A stretch of 64,000 nucleotides of DNA, taken from positions 186,001 to 250,000 of the forward strand of contig CAWCEN010000002.1 in the NCBI GenBank assembly GCA_963794605.1. Reading direction: 5' to 3'. Below are positions 17,016 through 24,447 of the stretch, piece by piece (the first letter of the stretch is position 1; each line of letters starts with the position of its first letter). The position numbers and the translations under genes were made by a program. The stretch comes from VAXT01 sp963794605. Lineage in GTDB: Bacteria > Actinomycetota > Thermoleophilia > Gaiellales > Gaiellaceae. The notes under the pieces were generated by a model. It worked only from the letters and a program-made list of their open reading frames with translations, was not told the DNA's origin and searched no databases.

Positions 17016-17408
17016 ATGGCAACCTTCAACATCGGGCAGCAGAACGCGGCGAACATCCAGAACATCGGCGGCAACGCGACGATCGAAGGCGGCATCCACG
17101 CGACGGCGACCTGGGAGACCCTCGAGCTCCGCCGGACGATCGCGCGAACGCGGGAGGAAGTCGCAGGGCTCGCTCTCGCTCCCGAGGCGCTCGAGACGGT
17201 GAATCAGTCGCTCGACGCGGCTTCCGAGGAGGCGGCCGCCGTCAAGCCGGACCGCTACAAGGTCGGCGAGCACCTCGGCGCGGCGGCGCGTACGCTCAAG
17301 GAGGCAGGAGCCCTCGTGGGTGCAGGTACCTCCGTCGTCCAGGCGCTGTGTCGGGCGGCCCAGCTTCTCGGCCCGGCTGGGCTCGCGACGATCGCAACCG
17401 TCCTCTAA
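17016..17408 (+). CDS. Small soluble protein with GGN motif
   Basis: 130 aa. FNIGQQNAANIQNIGGNATIEGG at the N terminus (in pieces, residues 4-26) shares the GGNxT motif with the preceding gene. The rest is an Ala/Glu-rich helical protein with LRRTIARTREEVAGL and a hydrophobic end (LLGPAGLATIATVL). ATG at 17016; an alternative GTG at 17007 overlaps the stop of the preceding gene in the frequent GTGA manner. Translational coupling of the two small genes is likely. Function unknown. Confidence 0.65.
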   Translation: MATFNIGQQNAANIQNIGGNATIEGGIHATATWETLELRRTIARTREEVAGLALAPEALETVNQSLDAASEEAAAVKPDRYKVGEHLGAAARTLKEAGALVGAGTSVVQALCRAAQLLGPAGLATIATVL

Positions 17409-17433
17409 GGCCTCCGTCCGTACACTCCCGCTC

Positions 17434-17856
17434 GTGGCCGAGGTACTGACGGGCAGCTGTCTGTGCGGGGGCGTTCGCTTCGAGGTCACCGAACCACCCG
17501 TCTCGGCCAGCTACTGCCACTGCACGCGCTGCCAGAAGCGCACCGGCACCGCGGCCTCTCCGCAAGCGCGGATCGTCCCCGGCTCGCTGCGCATCACCTC
17601 CGGCGACGACCTCGTCCGCGCATACGAGCCGCCCGACGGGTTTCCGAAGGCGTTCTGCTCCGCGTGCGGGTCGGCGCTTTGGAGCGTCAACCCACACACG
17701 AACGAGATCTCGGGCGTACGCATGAGCGCGTTCGACCACGACCCAGGCGTCCGGCCCTCCTACCGGCAATTCGTGACGTACGCCGCCGAGTGGGATCCGA
17801 TCCCGGACGACGGCCTCCCGCGCTACCCGGAGGGCATCCCGCCACAGCCCAGCTAA
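17434..17856 (+). CDS. GFA / CENP-V family zinc-binding protein
   Basis: 140 aa, GTG start at 17434. GSCLCGGVRFEV, then YCHCTRCQKRTG, and later FCSACGSALW give the conserved cysteines that bind two zinc ions in the glutathione-dependent formaldehyde-activating enzyme family. The fold is a small beta-barrel. In most members the true reaction is unknown; formaldehyde-glutathione adduct formation holds only for a few. Residue order and length are typical. Confidence 0.85.
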   Translation: MAEVLTGSCLCGGVRFEVTEPPVSASYCHCTRCQKRTGTAASPQARIVPGSLRITSGDDLVRAYEPPDGFPKAFCSACGSALWSVNPHTNEISGVRMSAFDHDPGVRPSYRQFVTYAAEWDPIPDDGLPRYPEGIPPQPS

Positions 17857-17866
17857 TCTGGTTGCG

Positions 17867-18541
17867 ATGAGCCGCCGGCGCCTTGCGATCCTTGCCTCCC
17901 TCGGAGGCCTCTCGGCCCTCGTCGTGGCGATGATCGCGGTGCGTGTCGTCTACACCGGGAACGACTACTACACGAACCTCGTCTGGAACCTGTTCCTCGC
18001 GTGGATCCCGTTCGGGCTCGCGGTGTACGCCTATGACGGCTACCACAAGGGCCTGGGCCGCCTCCAGCTCTGGGCAGCCGGCGGTCTCTGGCTCCTGTTC
18101 TTCCCGAACGCGCTGTACATCGTTACCGACTTCAAGTGGCTCCGCAACTGGGCTGGGATGCCGATCTGGTACGACATCCTGCTCGTGTCCGCGGCGGCCT
18201 GGTGCGGCCTCCTGCTCGGCTTCGCGTCGCTGTACCTGATCCAGGAGGTCGTCCGACGCACGCTCGGGCCCGTTCACGCGTGGGCCTTCGCATTCGCGAC
18301 CCTCGCACTCGGCGCGTTCGGCGTCTACCTCGGACGCTTCGCGCGCTGGAACTCCTGGGATGTCTTCACGAGGCCGCGCCTGATCGCCGGAGACCTCCTG
18401 CCGCACCTGGCGCACCCGCAGGATCATCCGAAGGCGCTGGCCGTGATGGTGCTGTTCACCACGTTCCTCGCGATGAGCTACCTCGTCTTCTACGCTTTCG
18501 CGCAGCCGGAAGCCGAGCCGCTACGTCGCGATCGCCCGTAG
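17867..18541 (+). CDS. DUF1361 family membrane protein
   Basis: 224 aa with six to seven hydrophobic helices. WNLFLAWIPFGLA in helix 2, LLFFPNALYIVTDF and a Trp-Trp-rich region give the DUF1361 signature, in particular FPNALYI-DF. The family is a conserved integral membrane protein of unknown role. ATG at 17867, ten bases after the GFA stop. The last 21 bases overlap the end of the convergent mobA-like gene. Confidence 0.85.
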   Translation: MSRRRLAILASLGGLSALVVAMIAVRVVYTGNDYYTNLVWNLFLAWIPFGLAVYAYDGYHKGLGRLQLWAAGGLWLLFFPNALYIVTDFKWLRNWAGMPIWYDILLVSAAAWCGLLLGFASLYLIQEVVRRTLGPVHAWAFAFATLALGAFGVYLGRFARWNSWDVFTRPRLIAGDLLPHLAHPQDHPKALAVMVLFTTFLAMSYLVFYAFAQPEAEPLRRDRP

Positions 18542-19060
18542 GCGGTTGAGCTCGCGCTCGGTGTTCACGCTGGCCAGTAGATCGCTGTCCAGGTCGACCG
18601 TCCGGGCATCCAGTTCCTGCACGGCCTCGTCCAGGGCCAGCTCGCCCGCTGCGAGCCGGGCTTCGAGCAGGGGCAGCGCCGACTGCGCATAGGCGCCGGG
18701 CAGCGGACCGCTCGCTGGCACCGCGACCTCCGAACAGGCTTCGGCCAGCTCGCGCAACGCATCGGGCGTGACCAGCGGACAGTCCACCGGTAGGAAGACG
18801 GCGATCTCCGTCTCCGCGGCCCGGAGGCCCGCGACGACTCCTGCGATCGGCGCGCGGACGTCGATCCCGTCGTCGAGAACCTCGAAGGGCACCCCGAGCT
18901 GATCGGCGTCCTTGCCGACCGCGATCCGATGCGGGAACGCGTCCCCGAGCGCCCGCCAGCCCCGCTCGGCGAGCGTCTCCGATCCCAGCGGAGCGAGTGC
19001 TTTGACCGAGCCGAATCGGCGGCTGAGCCCGCCGACGAGCAGCACCCCGGTCGCGTCCAT
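18521..19060 (-). CDS. mobA: MobA-like molybdenum cofactor guanylyltransferase
   Basis: 179 aa. LLVGGLSRRFGSVKAL (residues 7-22) is the nucleotidyltransferase loop, with the Arg-Phe-Gly and Lys of the family. VFLPVDCPLVTPDAL is the metal-binding Asp strand. This enzyme transfers GMP to molybdopterin in molybdenum cofactor synthesis; closely related MocA-type enzymes transfer CMP, and I cannot exclude that. It is short for a NTP transferase (typically 190-200 aa) but complete. The start codon overlaps the stop of the upstream MFS gene in the ATGA manner. Confidence 0.75.
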   Translation of the reverse strand: MDATGVLLVGGLSRRFGSVKALAPLGSETLAERGWRALGDAFPHRIAVGKDADQLGVPFEVLDDGIDVRAPIAGVVAGLRAAETEIAVFLPVDCPLVTPDALRELAEACSEVAVPASGPLPGAYAQSALPLLEARLAAGELALDEAVQELDARTVDLDSDLLASVNTERELNRLRAIAT

Positions 19061-20724
19061 CAGATCGAGGCCATTCCGGGCCGCAGCCCAGACAGACGGC
19101 TTGCGACCACCGCGTCTGCGGCCTCGACGCTGGCCGGATGCCCGGTGACCGCGCTCAGGAACTCGTCACGCTCGAGCGCGTAGAGGCGGACCTCGTTGTT
19201 CGCGGTGACCGTCGCGGTGCGCGGCACGTCGCGGAGGAGCGCGATCTCCCCGAAATGGTCACCCGCGCTCATCGTCCCGAGGTGTTCCCCGTTCGCGGAA
19301 ACGTCAACCTCGCCCGACTCGATCACGTAGAAGCGGTCGCCGTGGTCGCCCTCGCGGATGATGTCCGTTCCCGCTGCGGCCTGAACCTCGATCAGGCTCA
19401 GCGCGAGCTCGTCGATCGTCGTCGCCGGGAGCGGCTTGAAGAGCGGCATCGTCCGCAGCAGCGCGATCTCCTTGGTCGGCGCGACGACATCGGCATCGAG
19501 CGACGTGATTCGCCGCCAGGTGAGCCCCGCGCTCAACGGAAGGAGCGCGCCTGTGATGATGAGCGCCCAGCGGATGCCGACCGCGTTGATCATGAGCGGC
19601 GCGGCGATCGCACCCAGGCCGACCGTCCCGATGAAGACGCTCTGGACCACCCCGAACACGCGTGTCAGCACCTCGTCCGGCACCGTGCGCTGAAGTAGCG
19701 TCAGTGCGGCGACGTCGACGACCGTGTTCCCGACGCCGACAATCGCGAGCAGGATCAGCGCCAGCGGCGGCTGCGGGAAGATGCCGATCAGCGCGATCGG
19801 GATGCCCCACAGCAGCAGGCCGAACGCGAAATCCGACGCCAGGCGCTGCCGGCCGACCAGAGCGAACGCCGCGACCGCGCCGAGCAGCCCTCCGATCCCG
19901 ACCGCCGAGTTCAGAAAGCCCACTCCCGACTGCCCGAGGTCGAGCAGCTCGAGCGAGGCGACGACGATCAGGACGTTGAGCGCACCGGCGACGAACGTCT
20001 GGATTCCGTACAGCGTCACGATCAGCGTGAGCTTGCGGTCGCCCGCGATCGCCCCGAACCCGCCGAAGAACTCGCGCATGAAGGTGCCCTCGACGTCGCG
20101 TTCCCCAGTGGCTTCGACCTTCAGCCCGACGAGCAGTGCCGACGCGACGACGAAGCCGACCGCGGAGGCCGCGAAGACCGTCTGTGCATTCGTCGCCGCG
20201 AGCAGGATCCCGCCGACCGCGGGGCCGAGGAAGATCCCGGAACTCTCGACCGTGGTCAGGACGAGGTTCGCGGCGGTCAGCTGCTCGGGCGTCTTCGCGA
20301 GCTGAGGGAGCAGCGCAGACTGCATCGGACGCACGGTGCTCGCCATCAGCGCGACGCCCGCGCTCAGCGTGTAGACGAGCCAGGTCGGCCCGCCCGCGAA
20401 GAGAACGAGCGCGGTCGCGGCCATGAAGCCGGCCCGGACGAACGAGAGGATCACAAGTAGGAGCTCGCGGCGATAGCGGTCGCCGAGGACGCCCGCGAAC
20501 GGCGCCGCGAGGAAAGCCGGCAGGACGCGGATCACGCCGACGAGGCCGACGGCCGCCGCGCCTCCCTCGTCGTACGCGTAGACGGCCAGCGCGATGATGA
20601 ACGCCCAGTAGGCGGTGATCGACACGGCCCATGAAATCTCGACGCGCCGAAGTGCGGGATTGGTGATGACGGCCCGGAACGCGTCCATCGACTCCCCGAA
20701 CCGCTCGCGGAACGAACCGAGCAC
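19060..20724 (-). CDS. MFS transporter fused to a cyclic-nucleotide-binding domain
   Basis: 554 aa. Residues 1 to about 410 are an MFS permease with 12 hydrophobic helices (FRAGFM, GDRYRRELLLVIL as motif A after helix 2). Residues about 420-545 are a cNMP-binding beta-roll: IREGDHGDRFYVIESGEVDV followed by GDHFGEIALLRDVPRTATVTA, the phosphate-binding cassette with its Gly-Glu and Arg. The build is that of proteins in which cAMP or cGMP binding gates a transporter or simply tags the membrane. It is transcribed with mobA. The substrate is unknown. Confidence 0.88.
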   Translation of the reverse strand: MLGSFRERFGESMDAFRAVITNPALRRVEISWAVSITAYWAFIIALAVYAYDEGGAAAVGLVGVIRVLPAFLAAPFAGVLGDRYRRELLLVILSFVRAGFMAATALVLFAGGPTWLVYTLSAGVALMASTVRPMQSALLPQLAKTPEQLTAANLVLTTVESSGIFLGPAVGGILLAATNAQTVFAASAVGFVVASALLVGLKVEATGERDVEGTFMREFFGGFGAIAGDRKLTLIVTLYGIQTFVAGALNVLIVVASLELLDLGQSGVGFLNSAVGIGGLLGAVAAFALVGRQRLASDFAFGLLLWGIPIALIGIFPQPPLALILLAIVGVGNTVVDVAALTLLQRTVPDEVLTRVFGVVQSVFIGTVGLGAIAAPLMINAVGIRWALIITGALLPLSAGLTWRRITSLDADVVAPTKEIALLRTMPLFKPLPATTIDELALSLIEVQAAAGTDIIREGDHGDRFYVIESGEVDVSANGEHLGTMSAGDHFGEIALLRDVPRTATVTANNEVRLYALERDEFLSAVTGHPASVEAADAVVASRLSGLRPGMASI

Positions 20725-20871
20725 AGAAGAACCATTGCAGGGTCGCCGCCACGAGACTAGTGTCCACCGGCCTATTGACCTTCTTACTCCAAAAGAGGGA
20801 AGATTTCGGGACGGACTACCGTCTAGTACTCGACATTACGTGCAATGCGGCACGCAGCGAGAGGAGAAACA

Positions 20872-21132
20872 GTGAGCGAGGATCGCGAGCAGAACGCGGG
20901 TCAGGATCGGGAGCAGAACATCAACGACGTCGAGGCCCACAGCCTTCCCGGCCAGAACGCCGGCGAGCCGGCAGACCAGAACGCCGGCGCCAACATCGGC
21001 GCAGCCGATGATGATCCGGACGTCGAGGGGCACGCCCACATTGGTGCGAACATCGGCGCCAACACTGGCGAGCCGGCCGATGCGAATGTCGGCGCGAACA
21101 CCGGCGAGCCGGCCGACCAGAACATCGGTTAG
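20872..21132 (+). CDS. Small acidic repeat protein (GANxGEPAD units)
   Basis: 86 aa from GTG at 20872 with GAGAGGAG eight bases upstream. After an Asp/Glu/Gln-rich start it consists of near repeats: NAGEPADQN, NAGANIGA, HIGANIGAN, TGEPADANVGAN, TGEPADQNIG. DVEAH and DVEGH each occur once. It has no hydrophobic segment, no Cys and no signal peptide. The composition (Asn, Gly, Ala, Asp) is extreme. It points at the GAF gene with a shared bidirectional terminator between. I recognise no family. Confidence 0.6.
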   Translation: MSEDREQNAGQDREQNINDVEAHSLPGQNAGEPADQNAGANIGAADDDPDVEGHAHIGANIGANTGEPADANVGANTGEPADQNIG

Positions 21133-21152
21133 TCGCGACTAGGCGCGTTGTT

Positions 21153-21177
21153 ACGAGGGCGGCTCAGCCGCCCTCGT
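21153..21177. terminator. Bidirectional hairpin between convergent genes
   Basis: ACGAGGGCGGCT and AGCCGCCCTCGT are perfect inverted copies with one base between them. The hairpin lies between the repeat protein and the GAF gene and covers the GAF gene's last codons, so it can end transcripts from both sides. Confidence 0.6.
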
Positions 21178-21814
21178 CGCGTTTCAGGACCTCGTCCAGC
21201 GCAGAGAGCATCCGAAGCCCGGCCGCGCGCTGCTCCTCGTCGAGGCCTTCGATCGTCTCCGCCAGCCGCGCGACCACGTCGACGCCCTCTCCGCTCGAGG
21301 CGAGAACGGCTTGGGCCCGGCGAGCACGGCCCATGAGGTCGAGCGCGATCGCGGCCTGATTCGCGAACAGCCCGAGCAGATCCATCTCGACGAGCGAGAA
21401 CTGCGTGCGCTGCGGCCGATCGAGCACCTCGAGCACGCCCAGCGCACGCTCCTCGTGCAGCAGCGGGACCGCCATCAGTCCCTTCGGAACGTACCCGGTC
21501 GTCTCGGCGAAGCCTTTCGCGAAACGCGGATCCTCGGTCACGTCCTCGATCACGAGTGGCTGGCGCGTGACGAGCACCCAGCCGGCAATGCCGGTGCTCG
21601 AAGGGAAGCGCTGGCCGATCAGCGTGTCCGCTCCGGGGCCGGCGATCGCCTCGAAGACGAGCTCGTCCGTCTCCTCGTCGAGGATGAAGATCGACGACGC
21701 CTGCGCACTGAAGATCGCCCGTGCCACCTCGACCACCGACTGGAGCAATTCGCGGAAGGTCTCCTCGGATCCGACCACACCCGCGGCGACCGCGGCCTTG
21801 AGCTCGTCGCTCAT
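21164..21814 (-). CDS. GAF-domain protein
   Basis: 216 aa, ATG at 21814 with AGGAGG upstream. One GAF domain fills residues about 20-165: IFSAQASSIFILDEETDELVF, GQRFPSSTGIAGWVLVTRQPLVIEDV, PKGLMAVPLLHEERALGVLEV and FSLVEMDLLGLFANQAAIALD. A helical tail of about 45 residues with GEGVDVVARLAETIEGL follows. GAF domains sense small molecules or redox state or bind cyclic nucleotides. No output domain is present, so it probably works with a partner. The start codon overlaps the subtilisin stop by 4 bases, so both are co-translated. Confidence 0.88.
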   Translation of the reverse strand: MSDELKAAVAAGVVGSEETFRELLQSVVEVARAIFSAQASSIFILDEETDELVFEAIAGPGADTLIGQRFPSSTGIAGWVLVTRQPLVIEDVTEDPRFAKGFAETTGYVPKGLMAVPLLHEERALGVLEVLDRPQRTQFSLVEMDLLGLFANQAAIALDLMGRARRAQAVLASSGEGVDVVARLAETIEGLDEEQRAAGLRMLSALDEVLKRDEGG

Positions 21815-22665
21815 CGACCTCCTCCTACGTTCGACGATGTCAGGTAGAGAACGCTCTTGAGCTGAAACGGCGTCAGGTCCGGGTGCTTGCCGAGAACGAG
21901 CGCGCACAGCCCGGTCATGTGGGGCGTGGCGAAGCTGTTCCCCGTGCAGCGGATGCGTGCACCCCCTGTCCAGGCGACCTCGACGTCGACGCCGTGCGCG
22001 AAGAACTCGACGGGTGGATCCGGGTTGTAGAAGAAGGTCATCGCGCCCTGTTCCTCGTGGCTGCCGACTGAGATGACCGAGGAGAACCGCCACGGGTAGC
22101 TCTCGACCGGCATGTTGTGTGCGGACGCGACGAGCACCGTGCGCCGAAAGTACGCGCGGTCGGTCAGCTCGTGGAGGATCCCGGCGAACTGCCGTTTCGT
22201 CGTCGACAGGCTCATGTTGACGACGTCGAAGCCCTGTTCGACCGCCCAGCGCAGCCCCGCCATGAGGATTTCTCCGCTGCCGGTGAAGCCCGCACCGAGC
22301 ACGCGCACGCTCGTCAGCTCGCAGTCCGGCGCGATGGAGCGGACGATCCCGGCACAGGCCGTTCCGTGCCCGCAGAGGTCGCCCTCGGTGTCGTCCGCGA
22401 TCACGGCCTCGCCGTCCGGGTCGAGCGAGACGGCCACGGCCCGGTGGAGACCTCCGACGAGCGGATGCTCGGCGTCGACGCCGCTGTCGAGGATGCAGAC
22501 GCGCACACCCTTGCCGGTCGAGTCGCCCCAGGCCCACTCACGTGTGACCTCGCCGGGCCATTCGACGGGGAGCGTGATGTCCTCGCCGGCCCCGGCGGGC
22601 AGGCTCCACGCGGGTCGCAGCTCCCCGCGCTGCTCCTGCTCCTGGTTGGGGTCCGGTTGGGCCAT
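21811..22665 (-). CDS. Cytosolic-type S8 (subtilisin) peptidase
   Basis: 284 aa. The catalytic triad is visible: Asp60 in CILDSGVD, His100 in LCGHGTACAGI and Ser244 in TGNSFATPHM. The oxyanion Asn is at 184 in ASAHNM, where most family members have AGN. No signal peptide and no propeptide domain are seen: the first 45 residues are Gln/Glu/Pro-rich. This suggests an intracellular enzyme without the usual prodomain. Subtilisins of this build occur in signalling and maturation clusters. It is translated with the GAF gene and follows the cyclodeaminase gene by 18 bases. Confidence 0.88.
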   Translation of the reverse strand: MAQPDPNQEQEQRGELRPAWSLPAGAGEDITLPVEWPGEVTREWAWGDSTGKGVRVCILDSGVDAEHPLVGGLHRAVAVSLDPDGEAVIADDTEGDLCGHGTACAGIVRSIAPDCELTSVRVLGAGFTGSGEILMAGLRWAVEQGFDVVNMSLSTTKRQFAGILHELTDRAYFRRTVLVASAHNMPVESYPWRFSSVISVGSHEEQGAMTFFYNPDPPVEFFAHGVDVEVAWTGGARIRCTGNSFATPHMTGLCALVLGKHPDLTPFQLKSVLYLTSSNVGGGR

Positions 22666-22683
22666 GAGGAGATCGTACGACGC

Positions 22684-23271
22684 CTACCCGGCCGCGGCGA
22701 GAGCGCGCTCCGAGGCATCCGCGGCGACCCCGACGAGGGTTCTCGCGTGACGCACGCGCGGGTCGTCCTCCGTCGCGCCGAGGTTCGTCTCCACGAGCTG
22801 CGCGGCCACACGTGTGCCGCTCTCGGCGAGGATCGACGCGGCAGCCGCGTCCGCGCGGACCTCGGGGTTGCCGTTCTCGACCAGCAGCGCAGCGAGGCAC
22901 GCGAGGTCGCACCCGGCCTCTGCGATCCGCAATGGGATCTCCGCGGACCGCTCGAGCGCCGCCCGCAGCTGTTGGTCGCGGTAGCGCTCGGCCAGCTCGT
23001 CGCGACTGCGGAGCGCGGAGAGCGCCTCGTCGTAGGCCTGCGCGTCGGCCTGAGCAAGAGGAGTCACGCGCGCGCGAAACGTCTCGGCCTGGCCGATCAC
23101 GCCGCCGGCTTCCTCCCAGTAGCCGTGCGAGGCACGAGCCACCTTCGAGACAAGACCAGCGGCCATCGCGACGACGATCGCGGCGGCGGAGCCTCCTCCA
23201 GGGGATGGAGTCTCGCCGGCGAGATTCTCGAGCAGCTCTCCGAGGGGTGCATCAAGGAGGTCACCGGACAT
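22684..23271 (-). CDS. Cyclodeaminase/cyclohydrolase (FTCD-type) protein
   Basis: 195 aa. LLENLAGETPSPGGGSAAAIVVAMAAGLVSKVA (in pieces, residues 13-45) is the PGGGS-containing N terminus of the formiminotransferase-cyclodeaminase family, followed by all-alpha sequence, ALSALRSRD and CDLACLAALLVENGNPEVRADAAAA. The family deaminates formimino-THF or hydrolyses methenyl-THF; single-domain versions occur in bacteria without the transferase. ATG at 23271, chosen because the motif begins soon after it. It sits within a sigma-factor-led operon. Confidence 0.85.
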   Translation of the reverse strand: MSGDLLDAPLGELLENLAGETPSPGGGSAAAIVVAMAAGLVSKVARASHGYWEEAGGVIGQAETFRARVTPLAQADAQAYDEALSALRSRDELAERYRDQQLRAALERSAEIPLRIAEAGCDLACLAALLVENGNPEVRADAAAASILAESGTRVAAQLVETNLGATEDDPRVRHARTLVGVAADASERALAAAG

Positions 23272-23291
23272 GCCGGTGCCATTGTCTGCCT

Positions 23292-23543
23292 TTACAAGGA
23301 GAAGTGCTCGCGAACGGCCTCGACCAGGGCTGGATTGTGGTCGTATCCCGCCCCTTCGAGCGTGCTCTCGGCGTCCGTGATCAGCGCCTCGCGAAAGGCC
23401 TGATCCGCCCGAGCGCGCTCGACGATGTCGTCCAAGCCTCTCCGCGCGAGCGGAATCTCCTGCGCAGCCTTGACCCACGCCGCGGGGGCAGCGGGAAGCG
23501 TGCGAAGCAGCAAAGCCAGGGTTTCCTCGTCGTAGTTACGCAT
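23292..23543 (-). CDS. Small NHLP/Os1348-like protein
   Basis: 83 aa. DDIVERARADQAFREALITDAESTLEGAGYDHNPALVEAVREHF (in pieces) has the layout of nitrile-hydratase-like leader-peptide proteins (Os1348 family), in which a short helical domain with FREALxxDxxxxLxxxGY recurs. The N terminus, DEETLALLLRTLPAAPAAWVKAAQEIP, is another helical unit. It follows the sigma-factor gene by 6 bases and precedes the cyclodeaminase gene by 20, so all three are one transcript. In such a place it could bind the sigma factor or act as a peptide substrate of the peptidase. Function unknown. Confidence 0.6.
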   Translation of the reverse strand: MRNYDEETLALLLRTLPAAPAAWVKAAQEIPLARRGLDDIVERARADQAFREALITDAESTLEGAGYDHNPALVEAVREHFSL

Positions 23544-23549
23544 ACGTGA

Positions 23550-24104
23550 TCAACCACCAGACTCCGCAGGGACCGGATTTCTTCCCTCGAGCTCGGAGCG
23601 CAGCTTGACGAGGCAGCGGGAAATGCGGCTCGCGATCGTTCCCGCCGGGAGGTCGAGTGCGTCGCCGATCGAGCGATAGCTCTCGTCCCGCGCGAAGAAC
23701 CGGTCGAGGATCTCGCGGCAGTTGCTCGAAAGCGTGGCGAGGGCTTCGTGGACGAAGATCGCTTCGTCGAGGGTCGCGATCGTGTCGTCGACGCCCGACG
23801 GTTCCGGGATCTCACCCGGCTGCTCGCGCGCGCCGGCCCGAATCGTGTCGAGACAGAGCCTGCGCGTCAGCTGGGCCAGCCACGGACGGATTGCCGCGTC
23901 GTTCCGGAGCTTCGGCAGGTTCTGATACGCACGAGCGAAGACCTCCTGGAAGACGTCCTCGGCGTCGGCCTCAGGGAGGCGGAACGCCTGGACCGCGATC
24001 GCGTACACGTAGCGGGAGAAGCGATCGACGAGCTCCCGCCATGCGTCGTCGTCTCCCAAGCGGCAGCGGGCGACGAGTTGTGCGTCGGTCTCGGTAACAG
24101 CCAC
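23550..24104 (-). CDS. ECF-type RNA polymerase sigma factor
   Basis: 184 aa from GTG at 24104 (a TTG at 24122 would add six residues). Region 2 is clear: DAWRELVDRFSRYVYAIAVQ, DAEDVFQEVFARAYQNL and WLAQLTRRLCLD. Region 4 is ALATLSSNCREILDRFF, YRSIGDALDLPAGTIASRISRCLVKLRSEL. It leads a run of genes for the 83-aa protein, cyclodeaminase, peptidase and GAF protein. No classical anti-sigma factor with a membrane helix follows. The 83-aa protein is the only candidate partner. Confidence 0.88.
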   Translation of the reverse strand: MAVTETDAQLVARCRLGDDDAWRELVDRFSRYVYAIAVQAFRLPEADAEDVFQEVFARAYQNLPKLRNDAAIRPWLAQLTRRLCLDTIRAGAREQPGEIPEPSGVDDTIATLDEAIFVHEALATLSSNCREILDRFFARDESYRSIGDALDLPAGTIASRISRCLVKLRSELEGRNPVPAESGG

Positions 24105-24131
24105 CCCCGAATGAAAGCGCAACCGGGCCGT

Positions 24132-24386
24132 TTAGAGCAAGATTCGGACTGCCAGGCGGGACGAGCAGCCATGGACGGCGACGAGCGCGGTCGCCACGTG
24201 GAGGTTGACGTGATCTGCGCGGGCGATCGCCATCGCGTCCTCGAGCTCGTAGCCGTGCGCTAGGAGTTGCGCGAGACGCCACGCTCTGTGGTCTAGCTCC
24301 TCGGGCGTCAGGTCCTCGTTCGGGTCCAGCGCTTCGAGGACTGCGAGGCCGATTTCTCGTTCGTCGAGCCCGGTTGGGAGCGTCAT
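24132..24386 (-). CDS. Small hypothetical protein, helical
   Basis: 84 aa. It starts TLPTGLDEREIGLAVLEAL and goes on DPNEDLTPEELDHRAWRLAQLLAHGYELED, then AMAIARADHVNLHVATALV. Predicted all-helical, Leu/Ala-rich, with one Cys near the end. The unit AHGYELEDAMAIARADHVNLH resembles a short amphipathic helix pair. ATG at 24386. It precedes the sigma-factor gene by 27 bases on the same strand and may share its transcript. No family is recognised. Confidence 0.5.
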   Translation of the reverse strand: MTLPTGLDEREIGLAVLEALDPNEDLTPEELDHRAWRLAQLLAHGYELEDAMAIARADHVNLHVATALVAVHGCSSRLAVRILL

Positions 24387-24447
24387 GGCAAGCGCCTTTT
24401 CGGCCGTTCTGCGCGCCGCCTTGATCCCCAGGTCGTAGCCTCCTCTC

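Noticed and set aside
19304..20767. Long minus-strand ORF of 487 codons
   Set aside because: Shadow of the MFS-cNMP gene in another frame, dominated by Arg, Ala and Gly codons.
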